In this document: positions 18,317-27,104 of the stretch, piece after piece
Numbering within the stretch: position 1 is the first letter of the stretch
How the letters are laid out: each line of letters begins with the position of its first letter
Origin: an uncultured Aquimarina sp.
Lineage (GTDB): Bacteria; Bacteroidota; Bacteroidia; Flavobacteriales; Flavobacteriaceae
Length of the DNA stretch: 64,000 bases
Assembly (NCBI GenBank): GCA_947495425.1
Contig: CANLYR010000004.1
Coordinates: 62,001-126,000 of the forward strand
Direction of reading: 5' to 3'
The notes under the pieces: model-generated
Databases searched by the model: none
What the model was told of the DNA's origin: nothing
Seen by the model: the letters and a program-made list of their open reading frames with translations, nothing else
Position numbers and translations under genes: made by a program

Positions 18317-19015
18317 ATGAAATTAAAAACAGAATCTTTAGCCCCTACAATTAATAACAATTTAATTACCAATTTTTCGATCGATGAGATAGGTGATGAT
18401 CATATTAGTACCGGTGTAGAAACTCCCATGAAAAAAAATGCTTTTGATCTATCAGATATGGATAAAAAAGAGCGTATAGCAGATTTATTTGCTGAAATCA
18501 TGGATGTTATGGGATTAGACCTATCAGATGACTCCCTTAATGGGACTCCCATGAGAGTAGCAAAAATGTATATCGATGAAATTTTTTCTGGACTAGACCC
18601 CAAGAATAAACCAAAAATTGCATTGTTTGATAACAAATACAAGTATCAACAAATGTTGGTCGAAAAGAATATTACTTTTTATTCTAATTGTGAGCATCAT
18701 TTCGTTCCCATAATTGGTAAAGCTCACGTTGCTTATATTTCATCTGGTAAAGTAATTGGGTTATCAAAACTTAACAGAGTTGTGCAATATTTTGCAAAGC
18801 GCCCACAAGTGCAAGAACGATTAACAAATCAAATTGCAACAGAATTGAAACAAGTATTAGAGACAGAAGATGTTGCTGTTATTATTGATGCTAAGCACCT
18901 GTGCGTGTCTTCTAGAGGAATCAAAGACGATACTTCAGAAACGGTTACATGCTATTATGGAGGAGTGTTCAATACTCCAGAAAAAATAACTGAATTACAA
19001 AACTACCTCAAGTAA
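18317..19015 (+). CDS. folE: GTP cyclohydrolase I
   Basis: FolE converts GTP to 7,8-dihydroneopterin triphosphate, the first step of folate (and pterin) synthesis. The zinc-binding and catalytic residues are present: NCEHHF near residue 125 (Cys and His ligands) and HLCVSSRGI near 195 (His and second Cys). LNGTPMRVAKMY and SKLNRVVQYFAKRPQVQERLT are typical. The 232-aa length includes about 45 extra N-terminal residues relative to the minimal enzyme. It is not in a folate operon; it sits in a photolyase and repair island with the shared operator. This suggests a dedicated supply of folate antenna pigment (methenyltetrahydrofolate) for photolyase or cryptochrome. Confidence 0.95.
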   Translation: MKLKTESLAPTINNNLITNFSIDEIGDDHISTGVETPMKKNAFDLSDMDKKERIADLFAEIMDVMGLDLSDDSLNGTPMRVAKMYIDEIFSGLDPKNKPKIALFDNKYKYQQMLVEKNITFYSNCEHHFVPIIGKAHVAYISSGKVIGLSKLNRVVQYFAKRPQVQERLTNQIATELKQVLETEDVAVIIDAKHLCVSSRGIKDDTSETVTCYYGGVFNTPEKITELQNYLK

Positions 19016-19091
19016 TGAACAACCTTTGGATGCAGTCTAAGAAGTAGGTCAAAAAAATTCAAAGTATTAAAATATGCCTTGAAGCAGTCAA

Positions 19092-19108
19092 ATCCCGATC
19101 ATCGGGAT
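19092..19108. repeat. Perfect palindrome ATCCCGAT-C-ATCGGGAT
   Basis: The arms are 8 bp with a single central base, about 30 bases upstream of the 56-aa gene and 75 bases after the folE stop. It could act as an operator, a short terminator hairpin or one copy of a dispersed GC-rich repeat. The GC-rich arms stand out from AT-rich surroundings. Confidence 0.5.
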
Positions 19109-19139
19109 ATTAAATTTTTCATAACAATATAAGCAAGAG

Positions 19140-19310
19140 ATGTTCGGACTTTTTAAGAAAAAAAATCAAGAAGAAGTATTACAAAAAAAATACAAGAAAT
19201 TGATGTCTGAGTGGCATGAGTTATCAAGTATCAATAGAGCAGAAAGTGATAAAAAATATGCAGAAGCAGAAGATATTTTAAAGCAAATAGAAGCACTCCA
19301 GAAAAAATAA
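19140..19310 (+). CDS. Lacal_2735 family small protein (56 aa)
   Basis: The frame starts at ATG 19140 and ends at TAA 19308-19310, immediately followed by the ATG of the next gene at 19311. The protein begins MFGLFKKKNQEE, continues with a helical charged segment including LSSINRAESDKKYAEAED, and matches the small flavobacterial family called Lacal_2735. It probably forms an amphipathic coiled helix; no function is known. The zero-base spacing suggests translational coupling with the membrane protein downstream. Confidence 0.82.
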   Translation: MFGLFKKKNQEEVLQKKYKKLMSEWHELSSINRAESDKKYAEAEDILKQIEALQKK

Positions 19311-19721
19311 ATGAAACTAGAAATTATAAAATTACTTTTTGATTTTGGTTTGCTAGTACTCATTTGGTTGATACAACTTGTAGTGTATCCAAGTTTTTCT
19401 TATTACCGTAAAAATGATCTAGTACTGTGGCATAAAAAATATACATTACGAATCTCTTATGTTGTGATCCCATTGATGATGACACAATTAAGTATTTCTG
19501 TAGTACAAGCAGTTCAAAAACCTGCAACACTCAATATTTTAAACTTGATATTAGTCGTTGTAGTTTGGATATCTACGTTTTTGCAATTTGTGCCCCTGCA
19601 CCACAAAATTTCTTCCAATAGTATAGATTCTAATATTTTACAAAAATTAGTATCTAGAAATTGGTTTCGTACAGCGTTATGGACACTTATTTTTATATTA
19701 AGTTGTGTTCAAACAAATTAA
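19311..19721 (+). CDS. Four-span integral membrane protein of unknown function
   Basis: The 136-aa protein has four predicted membrane helices: residues about 7-27, 48-65, 75-95 and 116-134. Conserved-looking polar residues lie between them (YPSFSYYRKNDLVLWHKKYTLRIS, then FVPLHHKIS). His and Trp in the loops are reminiscent of DUF4149-like small membrane proteins, but I cannot assign a family. It starts directly after the stop of the Lacal_2735-type gene and precedes the exonuclease gene by 73 bases. Confidence 0.7.
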   Translation: MKLEIIKLLFDFGLLVLIWLIQLVVYPSFSYYRKNDLVLWHKKYTLRISYVVIPLMMTQLSISVVQAVQKPATLNILNLILVVVVWISTFLQFVPLHHKISSNSIDSNILQKLVSRNWFRTALWTLIFILSCVQTN

Positions 19722-19794
19722 TTTATGATCCAAAACGAACTAGTAGAGTTCTATTGCGGTATAATGATGTACATTTAATAACAAAACGACAATA

Positions 19795-20835
19795 ATGAAT
19801 CCCAAACCTTCCAAAAAACCCTTGCTTGTTTTTAATACAAAAGGAATCTACTGTGAAGTTGCTGGAGTTTATCTCGACCCGTGGCAGCCTGTTGATAAAG
19901 CAATTATTAGTCACGGTCATGCAGATCACAGCCGTTGGGGTCACAAAAACTATATTACACATCACACCAATGTTCCAATCATTAAGCATCGACTTGGTGA
20001 TATCAATGTTACTGGAAAGAAATACGGCGAAACTTTCATAATCAACAATGTAAAATTTTCCTTACACCCAGCTGGTCATATTATTGGAAGTTCTCAAATA
20101 CGTGTAGAATATAAAGGAGAAATATGGGTATTCACAGGAGACTACAAAATTGAAGATGATGGGATTTCTGTACCCTATGAACCTATAAGGTGTCATACTT
20201 TTATTACGGAGTGTACATTTGGACTACCTGCCTTCAAATGGATTCCGCAAGCTGAAGTCTTCAAAGATATTAATTCCTGGTGGTCAGCTAATAAAGAAGA
20301 AGGCAAAACATCAATTCTCTTTGGATATTCCTTAGGAAAAGCACAGCGATTATTAAAGTACTTAGACCCGGATATAGGGAAAATATATACCCATGGTGCT
20401 ATCGAAAATATGACACAAGTAATTCGCCCGATGGTTGAATTTCCTGAAACTACACTGATAACACGAGATACTAAAAAAGACGAATTATTAGGAAATATAG
20501 TGCTGGCACCTCCTAGTGCACACGGGAGTACATGGATTCGTAAAATGGTTCCCTATGTTACTGCTTCTGCAAGCGGATGGATGACATTTAGAGGCGCACG
20601 CCGTCGTCGAGCTATAGACAAAGGCTTTGTGCTGTCTGATCATTGCGATTGGCAAAGTTTACTACAAGCGATAGAAGCTACCGAAGCCAAAAAAATTATC
20701 AGTACACATGGATATACCGATATTTTTTCGAGATACCTAAGAGAGCAAGGATATGATGCACGCACCGAAAAAACGCAATACGAAGGAGAACTATCAGAAA
20801 TTGAAAATAGTAAAGAAAGTGAGGTAGTACAATGA
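19795..20835 (+). CDS. Ligase-associated DNA exonuclease (MBL fold)
   Basis: This 346-aa metallo-beta-lactamase-fold nuclease belongs to the ligase-associated DNA damage response cassette. The zinc-binding motif SHGHADHS is at residues 39-46. Further ligands are in HPAGHIIGSS and TGDYKIED, and the C-terminal part has LSDHCDW and STHGYTD. The fold is like SNM1/artemis exonucleases, trimming DNA ends before ligation. Its stop overlaps the ATG of the ligase by 4 bases. The usual partners (ligase, helicase, PdeM) follow in order, so the assignment rests on both motifs and context. Confidence 0.92.
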   Translation: MNPKPSKKPLLVFNTKGIYCEVAGVYLDPWQPVDKAIISHGHADHSRWGHKNYITHHTNVPIIKHRLGDINVTGKKYGETFIINNVKFSLHPAGHIIGSSQIRVEYKGEIWVFTGDYKIEDDGISVPYEPIRCHTFITECTFGLPAFKWIPQAEVFKDINSWWSANKEEGKTSILFGYSLGKAQRLLKYLDPDIGKIYTHGAIENMTQVIRPMVEFPETTLITRDTKKDELLGNIVLAPPSAHGSTWIRKMVPYVTASASGWMTFRGARRRRAIDKGFVLSDHCDWQSLLQAIEATEAKKIISTHGYTDIFSRYLREQGYDARTEKTQYEGELSEIENSKESEVVQ

Positions 20836-22442
20836 AACATTTTGCAGATTTGATAAAGAAGTTGGATAGCACCAATAAAACGAATGCAAAAGTTACAGCA
20901 TTGGCATCGTATTTCAAAAAAGCTTCCGATAGCGATAAGGTTTGGACTATCGCAATACTTTCTCATCGTCGCCCACAACGCCCAGTAAATACTACACTAC
21001 TCAGATCCTGGGCATCAGAGTTGTCAAACATACCCTTATGGCTGTTTGAAGAATCCTATCATATTGTTGGAGATTTGGCTGAAACGATCGCACTCATTAT
21101 CCCTAACTCAGAAACGAGTACAGAAAAAACATTAACCGAATTTTTAAATGAATTCACCGATCTTAAGAAAAAAAGTGAAGACAAAAAAAAAGAATACGTA
21201 ATCAAGCATTGGAAAATATTAAATTATTACGAACGATTTGTATTTACTAAACTCATTACCGGTGGATTTAGAATCGGGGTAAGTCAAAAATTAATGACTC
21301 GGGCTTTGGCAAAAGCTACGGGAATCGATGAGGATATTTTGGCCTATAAACTTATGGGAAACTGGGACCCCAAAACAATCTCATTTCATGACTTAATTCT
21401 TGAAGAAAAAGCATCAGATTTTTTATCAAAGCCGTATCCTTTTTATTTAGCATATGCTATTGAAGGTGAAGTTTCAGAGCTAGGCGAAGTACATGAATGG
21501 AGTGCAGAACACAAATGGGATGGAATACGATCGCAGGTTATTATACGTGATCACGAACTATTCGTTTGGAGTCGCGGAGAAGAACTAGTAACTGATAAAT
21601 ATCCTGAGTTTCACTCCTTTGTTGATCAGATTCCCGATGGCACGGTATTGGATGGTGAAATCTTACCATTTCCTGATGGAAATATCGGCACATTTAATGA
21701 TTTACAAACGCGTATTGGTCGCAAAACAGTTTCTAAAGCATTACTTGCAAAAACTCCTGTGATCCTTAAGGCTTATGATCTATTAGAGTGGAATGGAAAA
21801 GATATTCGAGACATGCCTTTTATAAAGCGCAGAGCACTGCTAGAAAATTTATATAAAGACTACATATCAAATCAAACAACATCAAAAGATAATACGCTTC
21901 AGCTATCAGAAAAAATGTATTTTGATTCGTGGCAAGCTGTTGCAGAAGAAAGATCCCGCGCTCGTGAAATGAAAAGCGAAGGGCTAATGCTTAAAAGAAA
22001 GGACTCCCCGTATCAGGTAGGTCGTAAAAAAGGAGATTGGTGGAAATGGAAAGTAGACCCCCTCACTATTGATGCAGTTTTGACCTATGCGATGCGGGGT
22101 CATGGTAGAAGATCTAACCTTTTTACAGATTATACATTTGCCCTCTGGGACAAAGAGAAAAATGAATTGGTAACATTTGCTAAGGCGTATTCTGGATTAA
22201 CCGACGCAGAATTTAGAAAAGTTGATGCCTGGATTAAAAAAAACACATTAGAACGCTTTGGTCCTGTGCGCAGTGTGACTCCAGAATTAGTATTCGAAAT
22301 CGCTTTTGAAGGAATTGCACCATCCAAACGACACAAAAGCGGTATTGCTACGCGTTTTCCACGTATTTTGCGATGGAGACACGATAAAAAAATAGAAGAA
22401 GCCAATGCGCTTGAAGATTTAAAAGCTATGATTCCTTCTTAG
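20832..22442 (+). CDS. ATP-dependent DNA ligase, damage-response type
   Basis: The 536-aa ligase has an N-terminal DNA-binding domain (about 1-200), an adenylation domain with nucleotide Lys228 in KWDGIRSQ, then VLDGEILPF (motif III), EGLMLKRKDSPYQVG and WWKWKVDP (motifs IV and V), and an OB-fold C-terminus. It corresponds to the LigC-like ligase encoded with an exonuclease, an Lhr-type helicase and a phosphoesterase in many bacteria. It is separate from the NAD-dependent replicative LigA. It starts 4 bases inside the exonuclease gene and ends 4 bases before the helicase start, consistent with one operon. Confidence 0.94.
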   Translation: MKHFADLIKKLDSTNKTNAKVTALASYFKKASDSDKVWTIAILSHRRPQRPVNTTLLRSWASELSNIPLWLFEESYHIVGDLAETIALIIPNSETSTEKTLTEFLNEFTDLKKKSEDKKKEYVIKHWKILNYYERFVFTKLITGGFRIGVSQKLMTRALAKATGIDEDILAYKLMGNWDPKTISFHDLILEEKASDFLSKPYPFYLAYAIEGEVSELGEVHEWSAEHKWDGIRSQVIIRDHELFVWSRGEELVTDKYPEFHSFVDQIPDGTVLDGEILPFPDGNIGTFNDLQTRIGRKTVSKALLAKTPVILKAYDLLEWNGKDIRDMPFIKRRALLENLYKDYISNQTTSKDNTLQLSEKMYFDSWQAVAEERSRAREMKSEGLMLKRKDSPYQVGRKKGDWWKWKVDPLTIDAVLTYAMRGHGRRSNLFTDYTFALWDKEKNELVTFAKAYSGLTDAEFRKVDAWIKKNTLERFGPVRSVTPELVFEIAFEGIAPSKRHKSGIATRFPRILRWRHDKKIEEANALEDLKAMIPS

Positions 22443-22446
22443 TAAA

Positions 22447-24912
22447 ATGAATAGAAAAGAACTCCATACCATCGCAGAAACTTGGTTCTCAAACCAATCC
22501 TGGAAACCTTTTCCATTTCAAAAACAGACCTGGACCTCTTTTTTGCAAGGTAAAAACGGATTGCTGAATGCCCCCACAGGTAGCGGTAAAACATATGCGT
22601 TATGGATACCAATTGTACTAGAGTACATTAAAAGAAATCCCGAGTACCGTACCAAACATAAAAAAGGACTGAAAGCGATATGGATTACTCCACTACGCGC
22701 ACTTTCTGTAGAAATCAAACAGGCAACCGAGCGCTTTGTGCAAGAAACAGGAGTACCACTTACCATTGGCATTCGAACCGGTGATACTTCACAAAAAGAA
22801 CGAGCAGCACAAAAAAGAGCAATGCCTGATTTATTAATCACTACCCCAGAAAGCTTGCAATTATTATTAGCCTCAAAAGGCTATGATAAAACCTTTAAAG
22901 AAGTCCATGCTATCGTTATCGATGAATGGCATGAATTGCTAGGTAGTAAACGTGGCGTACAGATGGAGTTGGCTCTGTCCCGGCTTAAAACCATATCACC
23001 AGCGCTACGCATTTGGGGGATTTCTGCAACGATAGGAAACCTAGATCAAGCTCGTGATGTATTACTAGGACCAGATTCCGAGGCATTGCAAAATTCAGTA
23101 TTGATAAAAGCCAATATCAATAAAAAAATTACAGTAAAGTCCATCATTCCAAAACAAATGGAGACTTTTCCCTGGCGAGGACATTTAGGACTACATTTGC
23201 TAGAAGAAGTAATACCTATTATCAAAAAAAGTAAAACTACACTACTCTTTACCAATACGAGAGCACAGTGTGAAATTTGGTTTCAGAAATTATTAGAGAA
23301 ACACCCCGAATTTGCAGGAGAAATAGCAATGCATCATGGTAGTATCAATAAAGAAACACGATTATGGGTAGAACATGCGATTAGAGATGAATCCTTAAGA
23401 GCTGTGGTGTGCACATCAAGTCTGGATTTGGGTGTAGATTTTGCTCCTGTAGAAACGATCATACAGATTGGAGGTCCCAAAGGAGTAGCTCGCTTTTTAC
23501 AACGAGCAGGACGTAGCGGGCATCAACCTGGCAAAGAAAGTGTAATTCATTTTTTACCCACACATGCTATCGAACTCGTGGAAGCATCAGCTTTGCAAAA
23601 AGCAGTACGAAATCAAAAAGTAGAGGACCGAATCCCCTACCTAAATAGTTTTGATGTATTGGTACAATATCTAACTACTTTGGCTGTTTCTGATGGATTC
23701 TATCCCGATGACATATTTCCAGAAATTAAAAGCACCTTTTGTTTTCAATCCATTACTCAACAACAATTTCGATGGGTCTTAAATTTTCTTACACTAGGAA
23801 GTCAAAGCTTGCAAAATTATGATGAATACAAAAAAGTGGTTATTGAACCTGATGGAAAATTTAAAGTACATAGCAGAGCTGTGGCGATGCGGCATCGTTT
23901 ACAAATAGGTACTATTGTAAGCGATGCAGTACTCACTGTGAAATACCTAAAAGGTGGTTTTTTGGGTTCTATTGAAGAATGGTTTGTTTCTAAATTAAAA
24001 CCTGGCGATGTGTTTACATTTGCTGGCCGTAATTTAGAGCTTTTTAGAGTAAAAAACATGCAGGTTTTGGTGAAAAAATCAAAACAAAAAACTTCGAAAA
24101 TCCCCAGTTGGATGGGAGGTCGTATGAGCCTTTCTTCCGAAATGAGCGCACTATTACGAGAAGAGCTATATACTATTACTTCATCACAATCCAAAATTTC
24201 TAAAGAACTTAGAGCCCTCTCACATATTTTTGATCGTCAACAAAAAGAAAGTATAGTACCTGGGCCGCATGAGTTTTTGATTGAAACCTTTAAAACCCGT
24301 GATGGGTTTCATGCAATTTTTTATCCTTTTGAGGGTAGGTTTGTTCACGAGGCACTTGGGAGTTTAATGGCATATCGTATTAGTTTGTTGCTACCAATCA
24401 CATTTTCTATTGCGTTTAATGATTATGGATTCGAACTATTATCAGACCAACAGATCGATATGCAACAGGTATTGGATAATGACCTCTTTACAGTTCAGGA
24501 TTTAAAAAGCGACTTACAAAAAAGCCTTAATGCTACAGAAATGGCTAAACGTAAATTTAGGGATATAGCTGTGATCTCCGGATTAGTATTTACAGGATAC
24601 CCAAATAAATTAATTAAGAGTAAACATCTACAGTCTGGTTCTCAGCTAATTTTTGACGTTTTTAAGGACTATGAACCCGATAACTTATTATATCAGCAGG
24701 CGTATATAGAAACTTTTGAGCATCAACTCGAAGAAGGACGACTACAATTGGCAATGGAGCGTATAAGCGCTCAAACTACGGTATGGAAAGCCTGTAAGAA
24801 AGCAACACCTTTTTCTTTTCCGATTATTACAGATCGGTTGAGAGCAAAACTTTCTTCAGAAAAATTAGCAGACCGTATCAAGAGAATGACCGCGATGCTA
24901 GAAAAAGCTTAA
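22447..24912 (+). CDS. Ligase-associated DEXH-box DNA helicase (Lhr core type)
   Basis: The 821-aa superfamily-2 helicase has Walker A APTGSGKTYAL near residue 41, DEWHEL (a DEXH variant) near 159, SATIGN near 197, and motif VI QRAGRSGHQPG near 354. A winged-helix and C-terminal domain follow, as in the Lhr core. The equivalent helicase in Pseudomonas is a 3'-5' DNA helicase preferring forked or RNA-DNA substrates. Here it is embedded in the exonuclease/ligase/phosphoesterase cassette and probably remodels damaged ends for resealing. The length fits the cassette type rather than full-length Lhr (about 1500 aa). Confidence 0.94.
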   Translation: MNRKELHTIAETWFSNQSWKPFPFQKQTWTSFLQGKNGLLNAPTGSGKTYALWIPIVLEYIKRNPEYRTKHKKGLKAIWITPLRALSVEIKQATERFVQETGVPLTIGIRTGDTSQKERAAQKRAMPDLLITTPESLQLLLASKGYDKTFKEVHAIVIDEWHELLGSKRGVQMELALSRLKTISPALRIWGISATIGNLDQARDVLLGPDSEALQNSVLIKANINKKITVKSIIPKQMETFPWRGHLGLHLLEEVIPIIKKSKTTLLFTNTRAQCEIWFQKLLEKHPEFAGEIAMHHGSINKETRLWVEHAIRDESLRAVVCTSSLDLGVDFAPVETIIQIGGPKGVARFLQRAGRSGHQPGKESVIHFLPTHAIELVEASALQKAVRNQKVEDRIPYLNSFDVLVQYLTTLAVSDGFYPDDIFPEIKSTFCFQSITQQQFRWVLNFLTLGSQSLQNYDEYKKVVIEPDGKFKVHSRAVAMRHRLQIGTIVSDAVLTVKYLKGGFLGSIEEWFVSKLKPGDVFTFAGRNLELFRVKNMQVLVKKSKQKTSKIPSWMGGRMSLSSEMSALLREELYTITSSQSKISKELRALSHIFDRQQKESIVPGPHEFLIETFKTRDGFHAIFYPFEGRFVHEALGSLMAYRISLLLPITFSIAFNDYGFELLSDQQIDMQQVLDNDLFTVQDLKSDLQKSLNATEMAKRKFRDIAVISGLVFTGYPNKLIKSKHLQSGSQLIFDVFKDYEPDNLLYQQAYIETFEHQLEEGRLQLAMERISAQTTVWKACKKATPFSFPIITDRLRAKLSSEKLADRIKRMTAMLEKA

Positions 24913-24925
24913 CTTTAGAACGACA

Positions 24926-25576
24926 ATGACAGTTAAAACCCAGGAGATTGTAATTAATTCTCAAACGTTTATACTTCATCCAACTGGTGCCGCCTATTGG
25001 AAAGAAAAAGATATGCTATTAATCGCTGATGTTCATTTAGGGAAAATAACACATTTTAGAAAAAATGGAAGTGCAGTACCAGAATCTGCCTTGTATAAGA
25101 ATTTTGAACGTCTTGATGAAGTACTACACTATTTTCAACCCGAAACACTATGCTTTTTAGGTGATTTATTTCATAGTTATCTCAATAAGGAATGGTTGTT
25201 ATTTTCAGAATGGGTTAGAAAAACGACATCAAAGATCATTTTAATTGCAGGAAATCATGACATCATATCCCCTTTGCGATACGAGGAACTAAAAATTCAA
25301 GTCTCGAGCGAGTGGTTGATCAATTCTATTTTGCTTACCCATCACCCCGAAGAAAGGCAAGGCTTTTTTAATATTTCCGGACATATTCACCCGGGAATTC
25401 GTCTGCATGGATCGGGTAAACAATTACTATGTATTTCTTGTTTTTTTAAGCGAAAACATCAATTGATTTTACCTGCTTTTGGTATATTTACAGGAAAGCA
25501 TGTTCTCAATCCTGAAAAAGAAGATCAGGTCTTTGCCATTACTACAGAAGAAGTGATTCAGGTCAATCTGCACTAA
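24926..25576 (+). CDS. pdeM: Ligase-associated endonuclease PdeM (MPE-type metallophosphoesterase)
   Basis: The 216-aa calcineurin-like phosphoesterase has the metal motifs DVHLGK near residue 36, GDLFHS near 80, GNHD near 110, THHPE near 142 and GHIHPG near 153. It is the fourth member of the cassette; the Pseudomonas homologue (MPE) is a manganese-dependent DNA endonuclease and phosphodiesterase. It follows the helicase by 13 bases. The 89 bases after its stop carry the promoter and shared operator of the photolyase operon. Confidence 0.92.
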   Translation: MTVKTQEIVINSQTFILHPTGAAYWKEKDMLLIADVHLGKITHFRKNGSAVPESALYKNFERLDEVLHYFQPETLCFLGDLFHSYLNKEWLLFSEWVRKTTSKIILIAGNHDIISPLRYEELKIQVSSEWLINSILLTHHPEERQGFFNISGHIHPGIRLHGSGKQLLCISCFFKRKHQLILPAFGIFTGKHVLNPEKEDQVFAITTEEVIQVNLH

Positions 25577-25620
25577 TTATTGAATATATTCTGTTAAACA
25601 TTTACTAGTAATTTTAATTT

Positions 25621-25650
25621 TGTTTAATCATTTTGTAAATTTGATAAACA
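25621..25650 (+). promoter_or_regulatory. Shared 30-bp palindromic operator, site 3 (photolyase operon promoter)
   Basis: TGTTTAAT, 14 bases, GATAAACA: the same arms and spacing as at 14802 and 18174, with one change in the right arm. Two candidate -7 boxes touch it: TAATTTTG (25615-25622) and TAAATTTG (25636-25643). An extra TGTTAAACA copy lies at about 25592. The operator overlaps the likely promoter core, which favours repression. Confidence 0.6.
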
Positions 25651-25665
25651 AAAAAAAAGAGATGC

Positions 25666-25800
25666 ATGAGAAAAACTCACCTTCCCACCAAAGTTTGTAA
25701 AGTGTGTGAGCGTCCGTTTACCTGGCGTAAAAAGTGGAAAAAAGTTTGGAATGAAGTGCAATATTGCAGTGAAAGATGTCGAAGAAATAAAAATAGATAA
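25666..25800 (+). CDS. DUF2256 family zinc-ribbon-like protein (44 aa)
   Basis: This 44-aa frame begins at ATG 25666 and ends at TAA 25798-25800. The motif [21 protein letters not shown] followed by YCSERCRR is diagnostic of DUF2256, with four Cys (CKVC and CSERC) that should bind zinc. Members are repeatedly found beside photolyase/cryptochrome genes, but their role is unknown. The stop overlaps the start of the cryptochrome gene by one base (TAATG), so the two are translationally coupled. It is first in the photolyase operon, directly after the shared operator. Confidence 0.9.
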   Translation: MRKTHLPTKVCKVCERPFTWRKKWKKVWNEVQYCSERCRRNKNR

Positions 25801-27101
25801 TGGCAGATACAGGTTTAGTTTGGTTTAGAAATGATTTAAGAGTAGCAGATAACATCTCTCTTCATAAAGCTGTGTCCCAAAACCAGAATGTTATTGGCAT
25901 TTATTTCTTTGATCCGCGACATTTTAAAACCGATGTTTATGGTTTTAAGAAAACTGAAAAATATAGAGCTCAATTTTTGTTAGATACGGTAACCGAACTC
26001 AAAGAAAATCTAGAAAAACTAAACATTACGTTATTTATATTTCGTCAATTGCCAGAGGACGTGATGCCTCAATTTATAGAAGGAAGGAATATCAATACCG
26101 TATACCTTCAAAAAGAATGGACACAAGAAGAAGAACATATTCTTTCTAATGTTAAAAATGTTACGACCCGTTATGACCTGAATTGGGTAGAGAGTTATGA
26201 TCAATTTTTATTTCATCCAGAGGATATTCCTTTTGAAAAAGAAAACATCCCTAGGGTATTTACAAAGTTTAGAAAGGAATGTGAGAAAAAGGCATCTGTT
26301 AGAGCACTAACTTCTATTGCACCCTTGTCGCCTCAAAACATAGTAGAGAATCCCACCGAAATCCCTTTACTTATTGACCTGGGGTTTGAAGAATTTGCAG
26401 TACATGCTAACACCGCGTTTTCTTTTAAGGGAGGAGAAAATCAAGCTTTAGCCAGAATTGAATCTTACTTTTGGGATACTAAAAAACTCTCTTATTATAA
26501 AAAAACTCGAAATGGTCTTCTAGGAAAAGACTATAGCTCAAAACTATCTGCCTGGCTAGCCAATGGTAGTATTTCTCCTAGAAAAATATATCATGAAGTA
26601 AAAAAATATGAGCAACAGATTGGCAAAAATGATTCTACATACTGGTTAATTTTTGAACTTATCTGGCGTGATTTCTTTAAATATATTTCCCTCAAACATC
26701 AGAACAATATTTTTAAAATTGGTGGTATTCTTCATAAAGAATACGAATGGAAAAGTGATCAGAAATTGATAACTCAATGGATCGACGGAGAAACGGCAGA
26801 ACCGTTTGTAAATGCCAACATGATTGAGCTCAAAAAAACAGGGTGGATGAGTAATCGTGGGAGACAAAACGTTGCTTCTTATTTTGCTAAAGAATTAGAA
26901 CTGGATTGGAGAATTGGTGCAGCATATTTTGAATCCCTTCTCATAGATTATGATGTACACAGCAACTATGGAAATTGGTTATATGTATCAGGAGTAGGTA
27001 ATGATCCCAGAGATAGAAAATTTAATATAAAAATGCAAGCAGAGCGATATGATTCTCAACAAAAGTTTCAAAATCTTTGGCTTCAAGCTAAACTGTTTTA
27101 A
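25800..27101 (+). CDS. DASH-type cryptochrome
   Basis: The 433-aa flavoprotein has an N-terminal antenna domain starting GLVWFRNDLRVADNISLHKAV and a C-terminal FAD domain. DASH hallmarks are YFWDTKKLSYYKKTRNGLLG, WLIFELIWRDFFKY and the FAD-site segment DYDVHSNYGNWLYVSGVGNDPRDRKFN (given here in parts: NYGNWLY and GNDPRDRKF). The Asn and Trp of that site are intact, unlike in the third photolyase of this operon. DASH cryptochromes bind methenyltetrahydrofolate as antenna and repair CPD lesions mainly in single-stranded DNA. It starts one base inside the DUF2256 stop and is followed 3 bases later by the FeS photolyase gene. Confidence 0.95.
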   Translation: MADTGLVWFRNDLRVADNISLHKAVSQNQNVIGIYFFDPRHFKTDVYGFKKTEKYRAQFLLDTVTELKENLEKLNITLFIFRQLPEDVMPQFIEGRNINTVYLQKEWTQEEEHILSNVKNVTTRYDLNWVESYDQFLFHPEDIPFEKENIPRVFTKFRKECEKKASVRALTSIAPLSPQNIVENPTEIPLLIDLGFEEFAVHANTAFSFKGGENQALARIESYFWDTKKLSYYKKTRNGLLGKDYSSKLSAWLANGSISPRKIYHEVKKYEQQIGKNDSTYWLIFELIWRDFFKYISLKHQNNIFKIGGILHKEYEWKSDQKLITQWIDGETAEPFVNANMIELKKTGWMSNRGRQNVASYFAKELELDWRIGAAYFESLLIDYDVHSNYGNWLYVSGVGNDPRDRKFNIKMQAERYDSQQKFQNLWLQAKLF

Positions 27102-27104
27102 CCT

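Noticed and set aside
23817..24194. 125-codon antisense frame inside the helicase gene
   Set aside because: It is wholly contained in a helicase gene with clear motifs; no independent evidence.
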